From Salinibacter sp036626415 (lineage in GTDB: Bacteria > Bacteroidota > Rhodothermia > Rhodothermales > Salinibacteraceae), in NCBI RefSeq assembly GCF_036626415.1, contig NZ_JAZKRW010000002.1, forward strand, positions 1-64,000: a DNA stretch of 64,000 nt. The letters are read 5' to 3'. Made by a program: the position numbers and the translations under genes. This document shows, piece after piece, positions 8,981 through 16,686 of this stretch. The notes beneath the pieces are model-generated. The model searched no databases and was not told the DNA's origin. It worked only from the letters and a program-made list of their open reading frames with translations. Numbering within the stretch: the first letter of the stretch is position 1; every line of letters begins with the position of its first letter.

Positions 8981-10234
8981 TTACCCCCCCACGGGAAGCA
9001 GCCAAAAGGTGAGGTACGACCCGCCCGTCGCCAGCAGGGGGACCACGTTCTGCATGAGCACGACCCGCACGCTGGTTCCGGGGTCAAACAGGTCCGACCG
9101 GACCGGTGCAGACTGCCGCGAGGTCTCTCGGGGCGAAGACTGCGAACGGACGGTGCCGACTGTGGCCTCCTCCCCTTGTGCCAGGGCCCCCACCGACACC
9201 TGTGGAGACACGTCTCCGCGCACGGCCTCGGCCACCGAGACCGCCTGCGTGGAGCGCCCCCAGCCGAGCCCGATGATGCAGAGGGTGGCGACCACGACAA
9301 AGCTTGCCGGGATGCCGAGGGTCGACAGGATGATGATGATCGTGGAGCTAAGAAGCGCCACCACGATGGCGGCCGTCAGCGGCAGGTCCGTGATGTCGTT
9401 GCCGAGCGTCTCCATGGTGCGGCGGGCAATGGTGAGGGCGCCGACCGCCACGGCCCCACACCCAATGAGAATACCCACATCCATGGCGAGGGCGCCGCTG
9501 CCCACCAGCGGCGCGATGGCATTGGCAATGTTGCTAGTGCCGGAGCTAAACGCCATCAGGACCCCGATGCTCACCAGGACGGCCGTGCCCACGACCTCGC
9601 GCCGGGACGTGTTGGGCCCGAGCGCGGGACGGAGCGGCACCCCAGCGGGCTCGAGCGTCACCAGCCGCGTCTCGTCGGGGCGGAAGACCGGCCACACGTT
9701 CGCCTCAACCTGTTCAAACACCAGGAGCGGCCCGTCGCTCTGCTCAATGGCGACGAGCCGATCGAGCGACTCGTACCCGTAGCGCCCTACCATGACGGCC
9801 AGCCAAAAGCCGATGATCGGGGACAGAATCCACCAGGCAAGAATCTCGCCGACGATGGCAAAGTTGAGCTCGCCGTGGGCCAGGCCGAGGCCGATGATGG
9901 CCCCCACCGCCGTCATGGACGTGGAGGCCGGGGCCCCTGAGAGATTGCCCACGAGCAGCGCCCCACCAATGAAGAACAGGACAACGATGCTCGCCTCCAA
10001 CGTAAAGATGGACGGGTCGTGGACCAGCTCTTGTCCCAGGGTGTCGACGACGCGCCGCCCAATGGTGTAGGCCCCACCGAAAAATGCCACCGCCATGAGG
10101 GCCCCCGCAGCGGTCTTCGACAGCACGTTCGCCCCCACGGCCGGCCCAAACGCCGGCCCGGTCGTCGCGCCGCCGATGTTGAACGCGACGAAACACGCGA
10201 TGAGGACGCCACCGATGAGCAGAGGGTCGGTCAC
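8981..10234 (-). CDS. PiT family inorganic phosphate transporter
   Basis: A 417-residue integral membrane transporter. The two repeated PiT signatures are recognisable: the N-terminal N-I-G-G-A-T-T-G-P-A-F-G-P-A-V-G-A region at about 19-35 in place of G-A-N-D-x-x-N, and S-S-G-T-S-N-I-A-N-A-I-A-P-L-V-G in the second half. A polar loop lies between the halves, as in other PiT proteins. PiT carriers import phosphate with Na+ or H+ at low affinity. The divergent first repeat resembles halophile homologues more than E. coli PitA, which is an inference. It is followed 46 bp downstream by the acidic-repeat membrane protein. Confidence 0.85.
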   Translation of the reverse strand: MTDPLLIGGVLIACFVAFNIGGATTGPAFGPAVGANVLSKTAAGALMAVAFFGGAYTIGRRVVDTLGQELVHDPSIFTLEASIVVLFFIGGALLVGNLSGAPASTSMTAVGAIIGLGLAHGELNFAIVGEILAWWILSPIIGFWLAVMVGRYGYESLDRLVAIEQSDGPLLVFEQVEANVWPVFRPDETRLVTLEPAGVPLRPALGPNTSRREVVGTAVLVSIGVLMAFSSGTSNIANAIAPLVGSGALAMDVGILIGCGAVAVGALTIARRTMETLGNDITDLPLTAAIVVALLSSTIIIILSTLGIPASFVVVATLCIIGLGWGRSTQAVSVAEAVRGDVSPQVSVGALAQGEEATVGTVRSQSSPRETSRQSAPVRSDLFDPGTSVRVVLMQNVVPLLATGGSYLTFWLLPVGG

Positions 10235-10271
10235 CGTCGGGGTGAAGGACGTGGGGTCCTAAAATCTCAGA

Positions 10272-10287
10272 CTCGTGTTACAACGAG
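10272..10287. promoter_or_regulatory. Imperfect 16-bp palindrome upstream of the phosphate transporter gene
   Basis: CTCGT at 10272-10276 and ACGAG at 10283-10287 flank TGTTACA-like core bases, giving an almost dyad-symmetric 16-mer 38 bases upstream of the transporter start codon. The position fits an operator or the base of a small leader hairpin. No regulator gene is nearby and no terminator T-tract follows. Confidence 0.3.
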
Positions 10288-10386
10288 CCTGTTTGGGCGG
10301 AAGATCCTCATACAAGGAGGCATCCACGTCATCAAAAGAACCGTTTCGGGGCCAGATCGCCCGGAGCTTCCAGTCCTGCGAGAAGT

Positions 10387-12042
10387 TTAGCCGCGCTCCT
10401 CCGCCGTGTGCTGCTTCGTCGACGCGAAGCTGATGCGGGGCCAGTTTTCCATGGTGCGCTCCAGCCGAAAGTCACTGAGCGCCAGATACGCCAGGTCGCC
10501 ATCGGCGTCGCGGAAGAGGCGGTCCATGTTTTCCGCCTCAAAGTCTTCCAGGTCCTCCGCCGGCCCGTCGATCCAGCGGCAACAGGCATATCGGACGCCC
10601 GTCAGGTGGGCCTCCACGTTGTACTCGTCCTCCAACCGATCCAGGGTCACGTCAAACTGAAGCTCGCCGACGGCCCCGAGGATGTAGTCGTTGCCGCGCT
10701 GCGGCCGAAATGCCTGAATGGCCCCTTCCTCACTCAGCTGCTGCAGGCCCTTCCCCAGGTGCTTCGACCGGAACGGGTCGTCGAGGCGCACCTTGCGGAA
10801 GTGCTCCGGCGCGAAGCTGGGCACGCCCGTGAAGTGCAGCGGCTCGTCCTGCGAGAAGCTGTCCCCAATCTTGACGCGCCCGTGGCTCATGATGCCAATG
10901 ATGTCGCCCGGGTAGGCCGTGTCCACCCCCTCGCGGTCCTGCGCCATGAACGTGGTGGCGTTGTTCAGGCGCATCGTTTGCCCCGTGCGGTGGTGGATCA
11001 CCTCCATGCCCTTCTCGAAGGTGCCAGAGCAGACGCGGACGAACGCCATGCGGTCATGGTGCTTCGGGTCCATGTTCGCCTGAATCTTGAAGGCGACGCC
11101 CGTAAACTCCTCTTCGTACGGCGAGACCTCGCGGGTCACCGTGGGCCGCGGCTGGGGCGGCGGGGCAACCTCAACGAACGTATCGAACATGTCCCCCACC
11201 CCGAAGTTGCTGAGGGCGCTGCCGAAGAAGACGGGCGTCTGCCGGCCGTCGAGGTAGGCCTCCAGGTCCAGCTCGTCGCCGGCCTCGCGGACGAGCTCCA
11301 CGTCGAAGCGGAGGTCGTCGGCCTGATCGCCGAGGACGTCGTCGAGTTGCGGGTCACTGAGGTCATCGATGGGCAGACGTTCATGCTCCCCCTCCATGTC
11401 TGCGTGGGAGAAGAGGTGCAGTTCGTCGCGGTACAGGTTGTAGGTCCCACGGAAGCGATTGCCCATCCCGATGGGCCAGGACAGCGGCACGGTGTCTAGG
11501 TCGAGCGTCTCCTCGATGTCTTCCAGAATGTCGAGCGGCGGCAGCCCGTGCCGGTCCATCTTGTTCACGAACGTGATGATGGGGGTGTCCTGCATGCGGC
11601 ACACCTCCATCAGCTTCTCCGTCTGCTGCTCCACGCCACTCGCGTTGTCGAGCACCATGATGACGCTGTCGACCGCCGTAAGGACGCGGTACGTGTCCTC
11701 CGAAAAGTCGCGGTGACCCGGGGTGTCGAGCAGGTTTAGCTCGTACCCTCGGTAGGGGAACTTCATCACCGACGACGTGACGCTGATGCCACGCTCCTTC
11801 TCCATCGTCATCCAGTCGCTCATGGCGAAGCGGTCGGCCTTCCGGGCCTTAATTTCGCCCGCCTCGTGGATGGCGCCCCCCTTCAGCAGAAGCTTTTCGG
11901 TGAGGGTCGTCTTGCCCGCGTCCGGGTGGCTGATGATGGCAAACGTGCGCCGCTTCTCGATTTCCTCCCTAAGGACCGGGTCCACGTCGTCCGTTGGAGG
12001 AGCAGCGGTCTCCTCCGGGGATAGGGCATCGGTGGTGCTCAC
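10387..12042 (-). CDS. prfC: Peptide chain release factor 3
   Basis: A translational GTPase that recycles RF1/RF2 from the ribosome after termination. G1 is S-H-P-D-A-G-K-T-T near residue 38. The switch II motif is D-T-P-G-H-R-D-F, G4 is N-K-M-D-R, and the typical RF3 early run E-K-R-R-T-F-A-I-I precedes G1. The C-terminal RF3 domain ends with the usual short tail. Using the GTG at 12042 gives 551 residues, close to the family's 525-550. A 45-codon longer reading from an ATG is possible, but its residues look non-coding. The acidic Pro/Asp-rich start is typical of halophile proteins. Confidence 0.94.
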   Translation of the reverse strand: MSTTDALSPEETAAPPTDDVDPVLREEIEKRRTFAIISHPDAGKTTLTEKLLLKGGAIHEAGEIKARKADRFAMSDWMTMEKERGISVTSSVMKFPYRGYELNLLDTPGHRDFSEDTYRVLTAVDSVIMVLDNASGVEQQTEKLMEVCRMQDTPIITFVNKMDRHGLPPLDILEDIEETLDLDTVPLSWPIGMGNRFRGTYNLYRDELHLFSHADMEGEHERLPIDDLSDPQLDDVLGDQADDLRFDVELVREAGDELDLEAYLDGRQTPVFFGSALSNFGVGDMFDTFVEVAPPPQPRPTVTREVSPYEEEFTGVAFKIQANMDPKHHDRMAFVRVCSGTFEKGMEVIHHRTGQTMRLNNATTFMAQDREGVDTAYPGDIIGIMSHGRVKIGDSFSQDEPLHFTGVPSFAPEHFRKVRLDDPFRSKHLGKGLQQLSEEGAIQAFRPQRGNDYILGAVGELQFDVTLDRLEDEYNVEAHLTGVRYACCRWIDGPAEDLEDFEAENMDRLFRDADGDLAYLALSDFRLERTMENWPRISFASTKQHTAEERG

Positions 12043-12195
12043 GACAAGAGAACGGTTGATTCGGTCGGTGACGATCAGGGAATACAGGCCTGGGAAGCCA
12101 TCTTGTAGGGCTACGGAGTAGGGCCCAAACGGTTTTGGACGCGAGCGGCCCCGAGACCGTCTCCAAAAAGCATTCACCCACTCGTCGCACAGGCG

Positions 12196-12642
12196 TCAGT
12201 CAGATCCGTCCGGGCGAAGTCGAGCCACGGACAGGCCCCGGAGTCCAATTTCCCCTAGGCTCCGGTCCTCGTTCCGGAACGGCACCCAGAAGAGCCCGGC
12301 GGCGTCGCCCGTTTTCATCTCGCCCGGCCCCAGCCGCCCATCAACCGTGGCTGTGGTGTCCGCCGTAGGGGCCCGGAAAATGAGCGTAAAGCTGTATCGC
12401 ACGGGGCTCTCATTCTCGTTGATGAGACGCAGCACGACCCCGTCGTGCTCAGTGTCGGCCTCGGGGTAGTAGATGTACGAGACTTGAAGGCCCTCCTGTT
12501 CGACGATGGGCGTCCAGGCATCGTCGTGCCAGGCCCTGCTCGTATCCGAGGACGGCAGGGGGGCTTGTCCCAGACTCATGGAGGGCGAAAGCAGTCCCAA
12601 GACCAGAAGCCCAAAAAGGAAGCGACGATGAACGATGCACAT
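12196..12642 (-). CDS. Secreted protein of unknown function
   Basis: A 148-residue protein with a cleavable-looking signal peptide: R-R-F-L-F-G-L-L-V-L-G-L-L-S-P then S-L-G-Q-A. The mature part is short and beta-rich (for example L-Q-V-S-Y-I-Y-Y-P and V-R-Y-S-F-T-L-I-F-R-A-P), compatible with a small immunoglobulin-like or beta-sandwich domain. No family was recognised. The start at 12642 places the basic n-region (C-I-V-H-R-R) directly before the hydrophobic core. It sits 63 bp downstream of the MgtC/DUF4010 gene and may be co-transcribed with it. Confidence 0.6.
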   Translation of the reverse strand: MCIVHRRFLFGLLVLGLLSPSMSLGQAPLPSSDTSRAWHDDAWTPIVEQEGLQVSYIYYPEADTEHDGVVLRLINENESPVRYSFTLIFRAPTADTTATVDGRLGPGEMKTGDAAGLFWVPFRNEDRSLGEIGLRGLSVARLRPDGSD

Positions 12643-12705
12643 GTGCCCGTGGATGCAACGGGGACCCGACGACGGAGCCAGATTAGCCCGCCGCGGCTCC
12701 ATCAT

Positions 12706-13980
12706 TTACACGAAGAGGAGCGCGATTCCGGACGCGCCGACGATCAGGAGCAGCCCCGGCACCACCGCCCGACGCAGCCCCGCCGTGCCGGTGAGCGCCA
12801 CGATGCCCCCCTTGAGCACCGTGTTGGCGGCCGCCGCAATCACGATCGCCCGCGTGGCAGGGACCGCCCCCACGTCTCCACTCTCGTGGAGGCGCGCCAT
12901 CGAGAGGGTGATGGCGTCCACGTCCGCCAGTCCGGCAACGACGCTCGATAGGTACACCCCAGTGTCACCAAAATAGGTCTGAGCCCCGTTTGAGAGGACG
13001 AGGATAATGGCGTACAGCACTCCAAACGTAATTGCTGGGACGAGGCGAAACGGATTCTCGACGGTCTGGGGCTCGTCCTGCTCCTCGGCCGGCTGCACAC
13101 CATATAGATACCCGCAGTAGGCGAGGATCACAACGAACACCCCCACGATGGGCGCCCAGACGGTCAGGAGCAGGGACGGATTGATGACCGCCACCTCTAC
13201 AATGACCCGCACAAACATGATGGCCCAGGCCAGGAGCACGGCCAGGGCGAAGGGCCGGTCCAGCCCTTCCGAGTCCCGGCTCCGCTCCGCGACGCTCAGG
13301 GTGACGGCCGTGCTCGATGCGAGCCCCCCCAGGATGCCCGTCAGCCCCACCCCACGCCGCGGCCCCACGACCTTGATGAGCACGTACCCTAGGAAGCTGA
13401 TCCCAGAAATCAGCACGACCATGAGCCAGACGTTGTACGGGACCAGCACGTCAAACGGCGACGGGCCGTAGCCCTGGCGGGGCAGCAAGGGCAAGACGAC
13501 CACCGTGATGACCGCAAACTTGAGCGTCGCGATGACATCTTCTTGGTCGAGCGTACGGGCCAGGGCGTGGGTCTGCACCTTCAACGACAGAAGCACGGCC
13601 GTCCCGACGCTCAACGCGGCCCCCAGCCGGAGGTATCCCCAAACACAGAGCCCGCCGGTGAAGAAGGCCACCAGCGCTGCCATCTCGGTCGTCAGACCAG
13701 TGTCTCGGGCTCGGGCCTGAAGATAGTGCCCAACCGCCAACAGCAGTCCGACGACAATAACGGTTACTGCAAACGGCACGGCACTCCCCAGCTCACTCGT
13801 CCCCAGCGCAGACGCAGCCCCCAGCAGGGCGATAATGGGAAAGGTCCGCGCCCCGGCGAGAAGCTCCCCCTTCGCATCGACCCGCTCGCGGTACGCGTGT
13901 TCGCGCTGGAGTCCCATGAACAGCCCCAAGATGAGCGCGACCCCGAAGCGGTAGAAAAGGGTCAGGGTGTCGGGGGGCAT
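12706..13980 (-). CDS. MgtC/SapB family membrane protein with DUF4010 domain
   Basis: A 424-residue inner-membrane protein. The N-terminal part is MgtC-like: F-R-F-G-V-A-L-I-L-G-L-F-M-G-L-Q-R-E near 10-27 and A-R-T-F-P-I-I-A-L-L-G-A near 43-54. The rest is hydrophobic, with many helices typical of the DUF4010 extension (for example V-G-L-T-G-I-L-G-G-L-A-S-S-T-A-V-T). MgtC proteins are linked to growth in low magnesium and to membrane ATPase control, and the role of MgtC-DUF4010 proteins is unknown. Length is normal for this architecture. Neighbours give no further clue. Confidence 0.82.
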   Translation of the reverse strand: MPPDTLTLFYRFGVALILGLFMGLQREHAYRERVDAKGELLAGARTFPIIALLGAASALGTSELGSAVPFAVTVIVVGLLLAVGHYLQARARDTGLTTEMAALVAFFTGGLCVWGYLRLGAALSVGTAVLLSLKVQTHALARTLDQEDVIATLKFAVITVVVLPLLPRQGYGPSPFDVLVPYNVWLMVVLISGISFLGYVLIKVVGPRRGVGLTGILGGLASSTAVTLSVAERSRDSEGLDRPFALAVLLAWAIMFVRVIVEVAVINPSLLLTVWAPIVGVFVVILAYCGYLYGVQPAEEQDEPQTVENPFRLVPAITFGVLYAIILVLSNGAQTYFGDTGVYLSSVVAGLADVDAITLSMARLHESGDVGAVPATRAIVIAAAANTVLKGGIVALTGTAGLRRAVVPGLLLIVGASGIALLFV

Positions 13981-14030
13981 GGTCCGCTTCGGAGTGTGAG
14001 GAAATGCCTACGAGGTCCCACCCCGTGCCG

Positions 14031-14870
14031 TCAACGATTGGAGACCGGCACTGTAGCCACGCAACGGCCCTCCGTGGTTTCAGCGACCGGGGCAGGACGA
14101 TCGATCCATCCTCGCCAAGCGTACACGAGATAGCCAACGTATTCGCGAACGGCAGCAGTAGACCCGGCGAGGGCACCCGCGTCTGGGAGCACGTCAAGCA
14201 GGGTTCGATTCCGATTGTCCACCTGAAAATCCGTCGCTGCCGGCACCGCCTCGATCCCCTCACTCCGAAACACCGCCAAGGCGCGTCGCATGTGCAGGGC
14301 CGAGGTTACGAGGAGCACGCAATTGAGGCCGCGGCGGTCCATCAAGCGCGCCGTGCGAGTGGCATTCTGGTACGTATTGGCGCTCCGCGGTTCACGAAGG
14401 ATCGAGTCTTGGGGCACCCCCCAGTCTCGAAGAAGCACTTCCATGGCGGACGCCTCCTGGACGCGCGGATTCTGCCAGGGCTGATCGCCTCCACTGGCAA
14501 TGACGAGGGGCGCCTTGCCGGCCCGGTACAATCGGGCCGCGTGCCACACCCGGTCCGCCGCGTCGTTGAGGTCCGGATGGATGCGAGGCGGACGCGGAGA
14601 ACTGATTCCCCCTCCCAGTACCACGATGGCCTCCGCCGAAGAAAGGGAGTCGATGGGGGTCGGCGGGTGGCGCGCTTCCAGGCTGCCGCGAAGCCTGTCC
14701 GAGACGAGGGGCGTCGAGAACCCCCACAGCACCACCGCGCCCCCGAGCACCAGCGACAGCCCGATTCGGCGCCACCCGAGGGCAACCAGTCCCCCCACGC
14801 CCACGAGCAATAGGCCGAGGGACAAGGGATGGACGAGGAGGCTCAGAAGCTTGCGGATGAAGAGCGACAC
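14031..14870 (-). CDS. DUF218/YdcF-like (SanA/ElyC) envelope protein
   Basis: About 279 residues from a GTG at 14870. Two N-terminal hydrophobic helices (L-L-S-L-L-V-H-P-L-S-L-G-L-L-L-V and L-S-L-V-L-G-G-A-V-V-L-W-G-F) are followed by a DUF218 domain: I-V-V-L-G-G-G-I, L-Y-R-A-G-K-A-P-L-V-I-A-S-G-G, E-A-S-A-M-E, S-A-N-T-Y-Q-N-A and L-L-V-T-S-A-L-H-M-R-R-A. ElyC and SanA homologues act in peptidoglycan precursor or envelope maintenance. The start is uncertain because an ATG 23 codons upstream is also open, but those residues are poorly hydrophobic and precede the basic n-region. Confidence 0.82.
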   Translation of the reverse strand: MSLFIRKLLSLLVHPLSLGLLLVGVGGLVALGWRRIGLSLVLGGAVVLWGFSTPLVSDRLRGSLEARHPPTPIDSLSSAEAIVVLGGGISSPRPPRIHPDLNDAADRVWHAARLYRAGKAPLVIASGGDQPWQNPRVQEASAMEVLLRDWGVPQDSILREPRSANTYQNATRTARLMDRRGLNCVLLVTSALHMRRALAVFRSEGIEAVPAATDFQVDNRNRTLLDVLPDAGALAGSTAAVREYVGYLVYAWRGWIDRPAPVAETTEGRCVATVPVSNR

Positions 14871-15052
14871 GACGACGTGAGATCTACGGGAAAGCCATCC
14901 TCCAGAGGCCACGACAGAAAGGGCGGGGCATAGATCCACACGCCCGCCTGGTTCTCATGCCAACGGCCCCTCCTCCCTTCCCTCCCCGACGGAACCTGCC
15001 CTCAGGTACATACGCCAGGACCAGTGTCACGTCGGCAGCGCCCGAGCCCGCA

Positions 15053-16300
15053 TCATCCGGAGGCCGTCCCCCCGAGGGTCCCCGACTTCGCCTGCTCAAT
15101 GAACGTATTCAGGCATTCTTGTGATCGGGACTCCAGAAAGTGGCCATTGACGAGAACCGTCGGGGTGCTGTCGACCCCGATCTTTACGGCCCGTTTTCTC
15201 TGCCGGAGGACCTGATCACGGTATTCGTTCTGCTCGACACGCTTGTCCAACACGTCCGGGTTCAGGCCAATCTCGTCGGCGATGGCACGGAGGTCCTTCT
15301 TCGAAATGCCGTTCGGTCCCTGTCGGGCGTACTGCGCCTCCAGCATCTCAGAAAACTTGTCGGACTGCGCCGCCACGTACAGGGCTTGAATCTCCGGAAG
15401 GGACGACCGGCGGAGCGGGAACGGCTTGTACACGAACCGCACCTCGTCGCGGTGGGCCTCCACCACTTGCTTCATGACTTGGTGGAAGTCCTTGCAGTGG
15501 GGGCAGTTCGGGTCAAAGTACTCAACGACCGTCACGCCGGCCTCGGTGCTGCCTTCGGTGATGTCTTGGAAGTTCACCAGTGACGCCCCCTGGTTCTCTA
15601 CCGGCGTCTTCGAGTCGTCCAGTTCACACTGGGCCGACGGCGCCGCACCGGACGAAGCAGAGGCCGAGCCGGACTGCTGTGCTCGGGCGCTCATGCCATC
15701 GACGTAGACAAGATCTGCCCCAATCAGGACGACCGCAACAGCGGTGAAATAAACAAAGAGCGCAATTTGCCGTTTTGCGAGAGGTGTCGACATGGAGCCG
15801 AGGGTGGATGTTGGTGAAAAGGAAAACACGGCAACCTGTCCTGCAAACAGGAATGTCGTAATGAGGGCCGCCCCCAAACACAGGAGGCACAGGGTCTCCA
15901 GCGGACCGACCTGAAGGTACGTAAGATATCCCGAATACAGCAGTCCGCCCGTGAGCACCCCGGTTCGGACCCCGTGCATCCATGTGCGGAGACGAGGACC
16001 GCCCCACAATATGATCCCGGTAAGCCCGGCGACCCCTGCATAAAACCCGAGGCCCCAGGTCGTGTTTGCCACGCCCAGGAGCGCATTTTCAGCCCCGGCG
16101 GCGACCGCCACACAGTCGAAGACGGACGCGCCGGAGTCAAGCGCTTCGCCCCCAAGGCAGCCGCCCCCGAAGACCCGTCCCTGCTGGATGAGCAGATGCG
16201 CGACGTCGAGAATCCCCAGCATCGAGAGCCCAAACAGAACAGACTCCAGGGGCGGATGGTATGCCCGCGCCCGCCCAATGAGGGTTTGCGCCAGGGACAT
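15053..16300 (-). CDS. VKOR domain fused to a DsbA-like thioredoxin domain
   Basis: A 415-residue membrane disulfide-forming enzyme. Residues 15-200 hold about five hydrophobic helices and the vitamin-K-epoxide-reductase active site C138-L-L-C141, with loop cysteines C48 and C63. A linker rich in Ser/Ala follows, then a thioredoxin fold with C266-P-H-C269 and the cis-Pro region S-T-P-T-V. In such fusions the thioredoxin domain oxidises substrate proteins outside the cytoplasm and the VKOR domain reoxidises it with quinone, replacing DsbA plus DsbB. The start at 16300 (MSLAQTL) is chosen because residues further upstream are Arg/Pro-rich. It is divergent from the trp operon. Confidence 0.88.
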   Translation of the reverse strand: MSLAQTLIGRARAYHPPLESVLFGLSMLGILDVAHLLIQQGRVFGGGCLGGEALDSGASVFDCVAVAAGAENALLGVANTTWGLGFYAGVAGLTGIILWGGPRLRTWMHGVRTGVLTGGLLYSGYLTYLQVGPLETLCLLCLGAALITTFLFAGQVAVFSFSPTSTLGSMSTPLAKRQIALFVYFTAVAVVLIGADLVYVDGMSARAQQSGSASASSGAAPSAQCELDDSKTPVENQGASLVNFQDITEGSTEAGVTVVEYFDPNCPHCKDFHQVMKQVVEAHRDEVRFVYKPFPLRRSSLPEIQALYVAAQSDKFSEMLEAQYARQGPNGISKKDLRAIADEIGLNPDVLDKRVEQNEYRDQVLRQRKRAVKIGVDSTPTVLVNGHFLESRSQECLNTFIEQAKSGTLGGTASG

Positions 16301-16473
16301 GTCCACGTGCCGGTTTGGATCGGGGAGTCGCGTCACAACCCCAAAACCCTGAGCCTTCTGCTGGTTCCTCCCATTGCCACACTCGACTGCGCGACCCGGG
16401 CTCGGGCGGACCCTCAAGAATGGCGGATGCCATGGCCTCAAATCGCCTCCAATCGAATTTCAAACCAATCCAG

Positions 16474-16502
16474 TTGCAGGTCACGGTACTGGGCAATACC
16501 CT
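16474..16502 (+). promoter_or_regulatory. Possible trp operon promoter
   Basis: TTGCAG at 16474-16479 and TACCCT at 16497-16502 are separated by 17 bases, each matching half of the sigma70 consensus. Transcription would start near 16509, just before the leader peptide reading frame. This is the best-spaced pair seen in the 211 bases between the divergent VKOR-DsbA start and the leader, but the match is weak. If it is correct, the leader probably initiates at the inner ATG at 16539. Confidence 0.35.
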
Positions 16503-16511
16503 AATACTGGT

Positions 16512-16595
16512 ATGATTGACAAAGACAGCGTCACGTCCATGCGTTGGTGGCTCTGGCGGCCCTTCTCTCGGGTCGAGAGCCCCTGGTACGCCTGA
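16512..16595 (+). CDS. trpL: trp operon leader peptide
   Basis: A 27-codon open frame from ATG 16512 to TGA 16595, with an alternative inner ATG at 16539 giving 18 codons. It contains four TGG codons: two adjacent at 16545-16550, one at 16554-16556 and one at 16584-16586, with core residues R-W-W-L-W-R and P-W-Y-A at the end. Trp makes up 4 of 27 residues, which is far above chance. The frame overlaps the RNA segments that form alternative hairpins before trpE, so its translation would read the supply of charged tRNA-Trp. No good Shine-Dalgarno sequence is seen before either ATG. Confidence 0.85.
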   Translation: MIDKDSVTSMRWWLWRPFSRVESPWYA

Positions 16596-16660
16596 CGCTG
16601 TGGCCTGCCTCTCGTTTTGAATGGCTCTCGACCCGCTGCCGACTGGTAGCGGGTTTTTGT
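16545..16660 (+). promoter_or_regulatory. Transcription attenuator of the trp operon
   Basis: Mutually exclusive RNA pairings are visible. Segment 1 (GGCTCT, 16549-16554, inside the Trp codons) can pair with AGAGCC at 16576-16581. Segment 2 (CGGGTCGAGAGCC, 16569-16581) can also fold on itself (CTCTC/GAGAG) or pair perfectly over 13 bp with segment 3 (GGCTCTCGACCCG, 16623-16635). Segment 3 overlaps the 5' arm of the terminator stem starting at 16631. A ribosome stalled at the Trp codons would free segment 2 to form the 2:3 antiterminator, while rapid translation would allow the terminator. The logic matches the E. coli trp attenuator. Confidence 0.85.
16631..16660 (+). terminator. Intrinsic terminator of the trp attenuator
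   Basis: ACCCGCTGCC at 16631-16640 pairs with GGTAGCGGGT at 16645-16654, a 10-bp stem with one G-U pair and a GACT loop, followed by TTTTGTTTT. It lies 27 bases before the trpE start codon, so it must act as a regulated terminator rather than the end of a gene. Confidence 0.9.
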
Positions 16661-16686
16661 TTTGCCCCCTGTTCCACTTCTCATAC

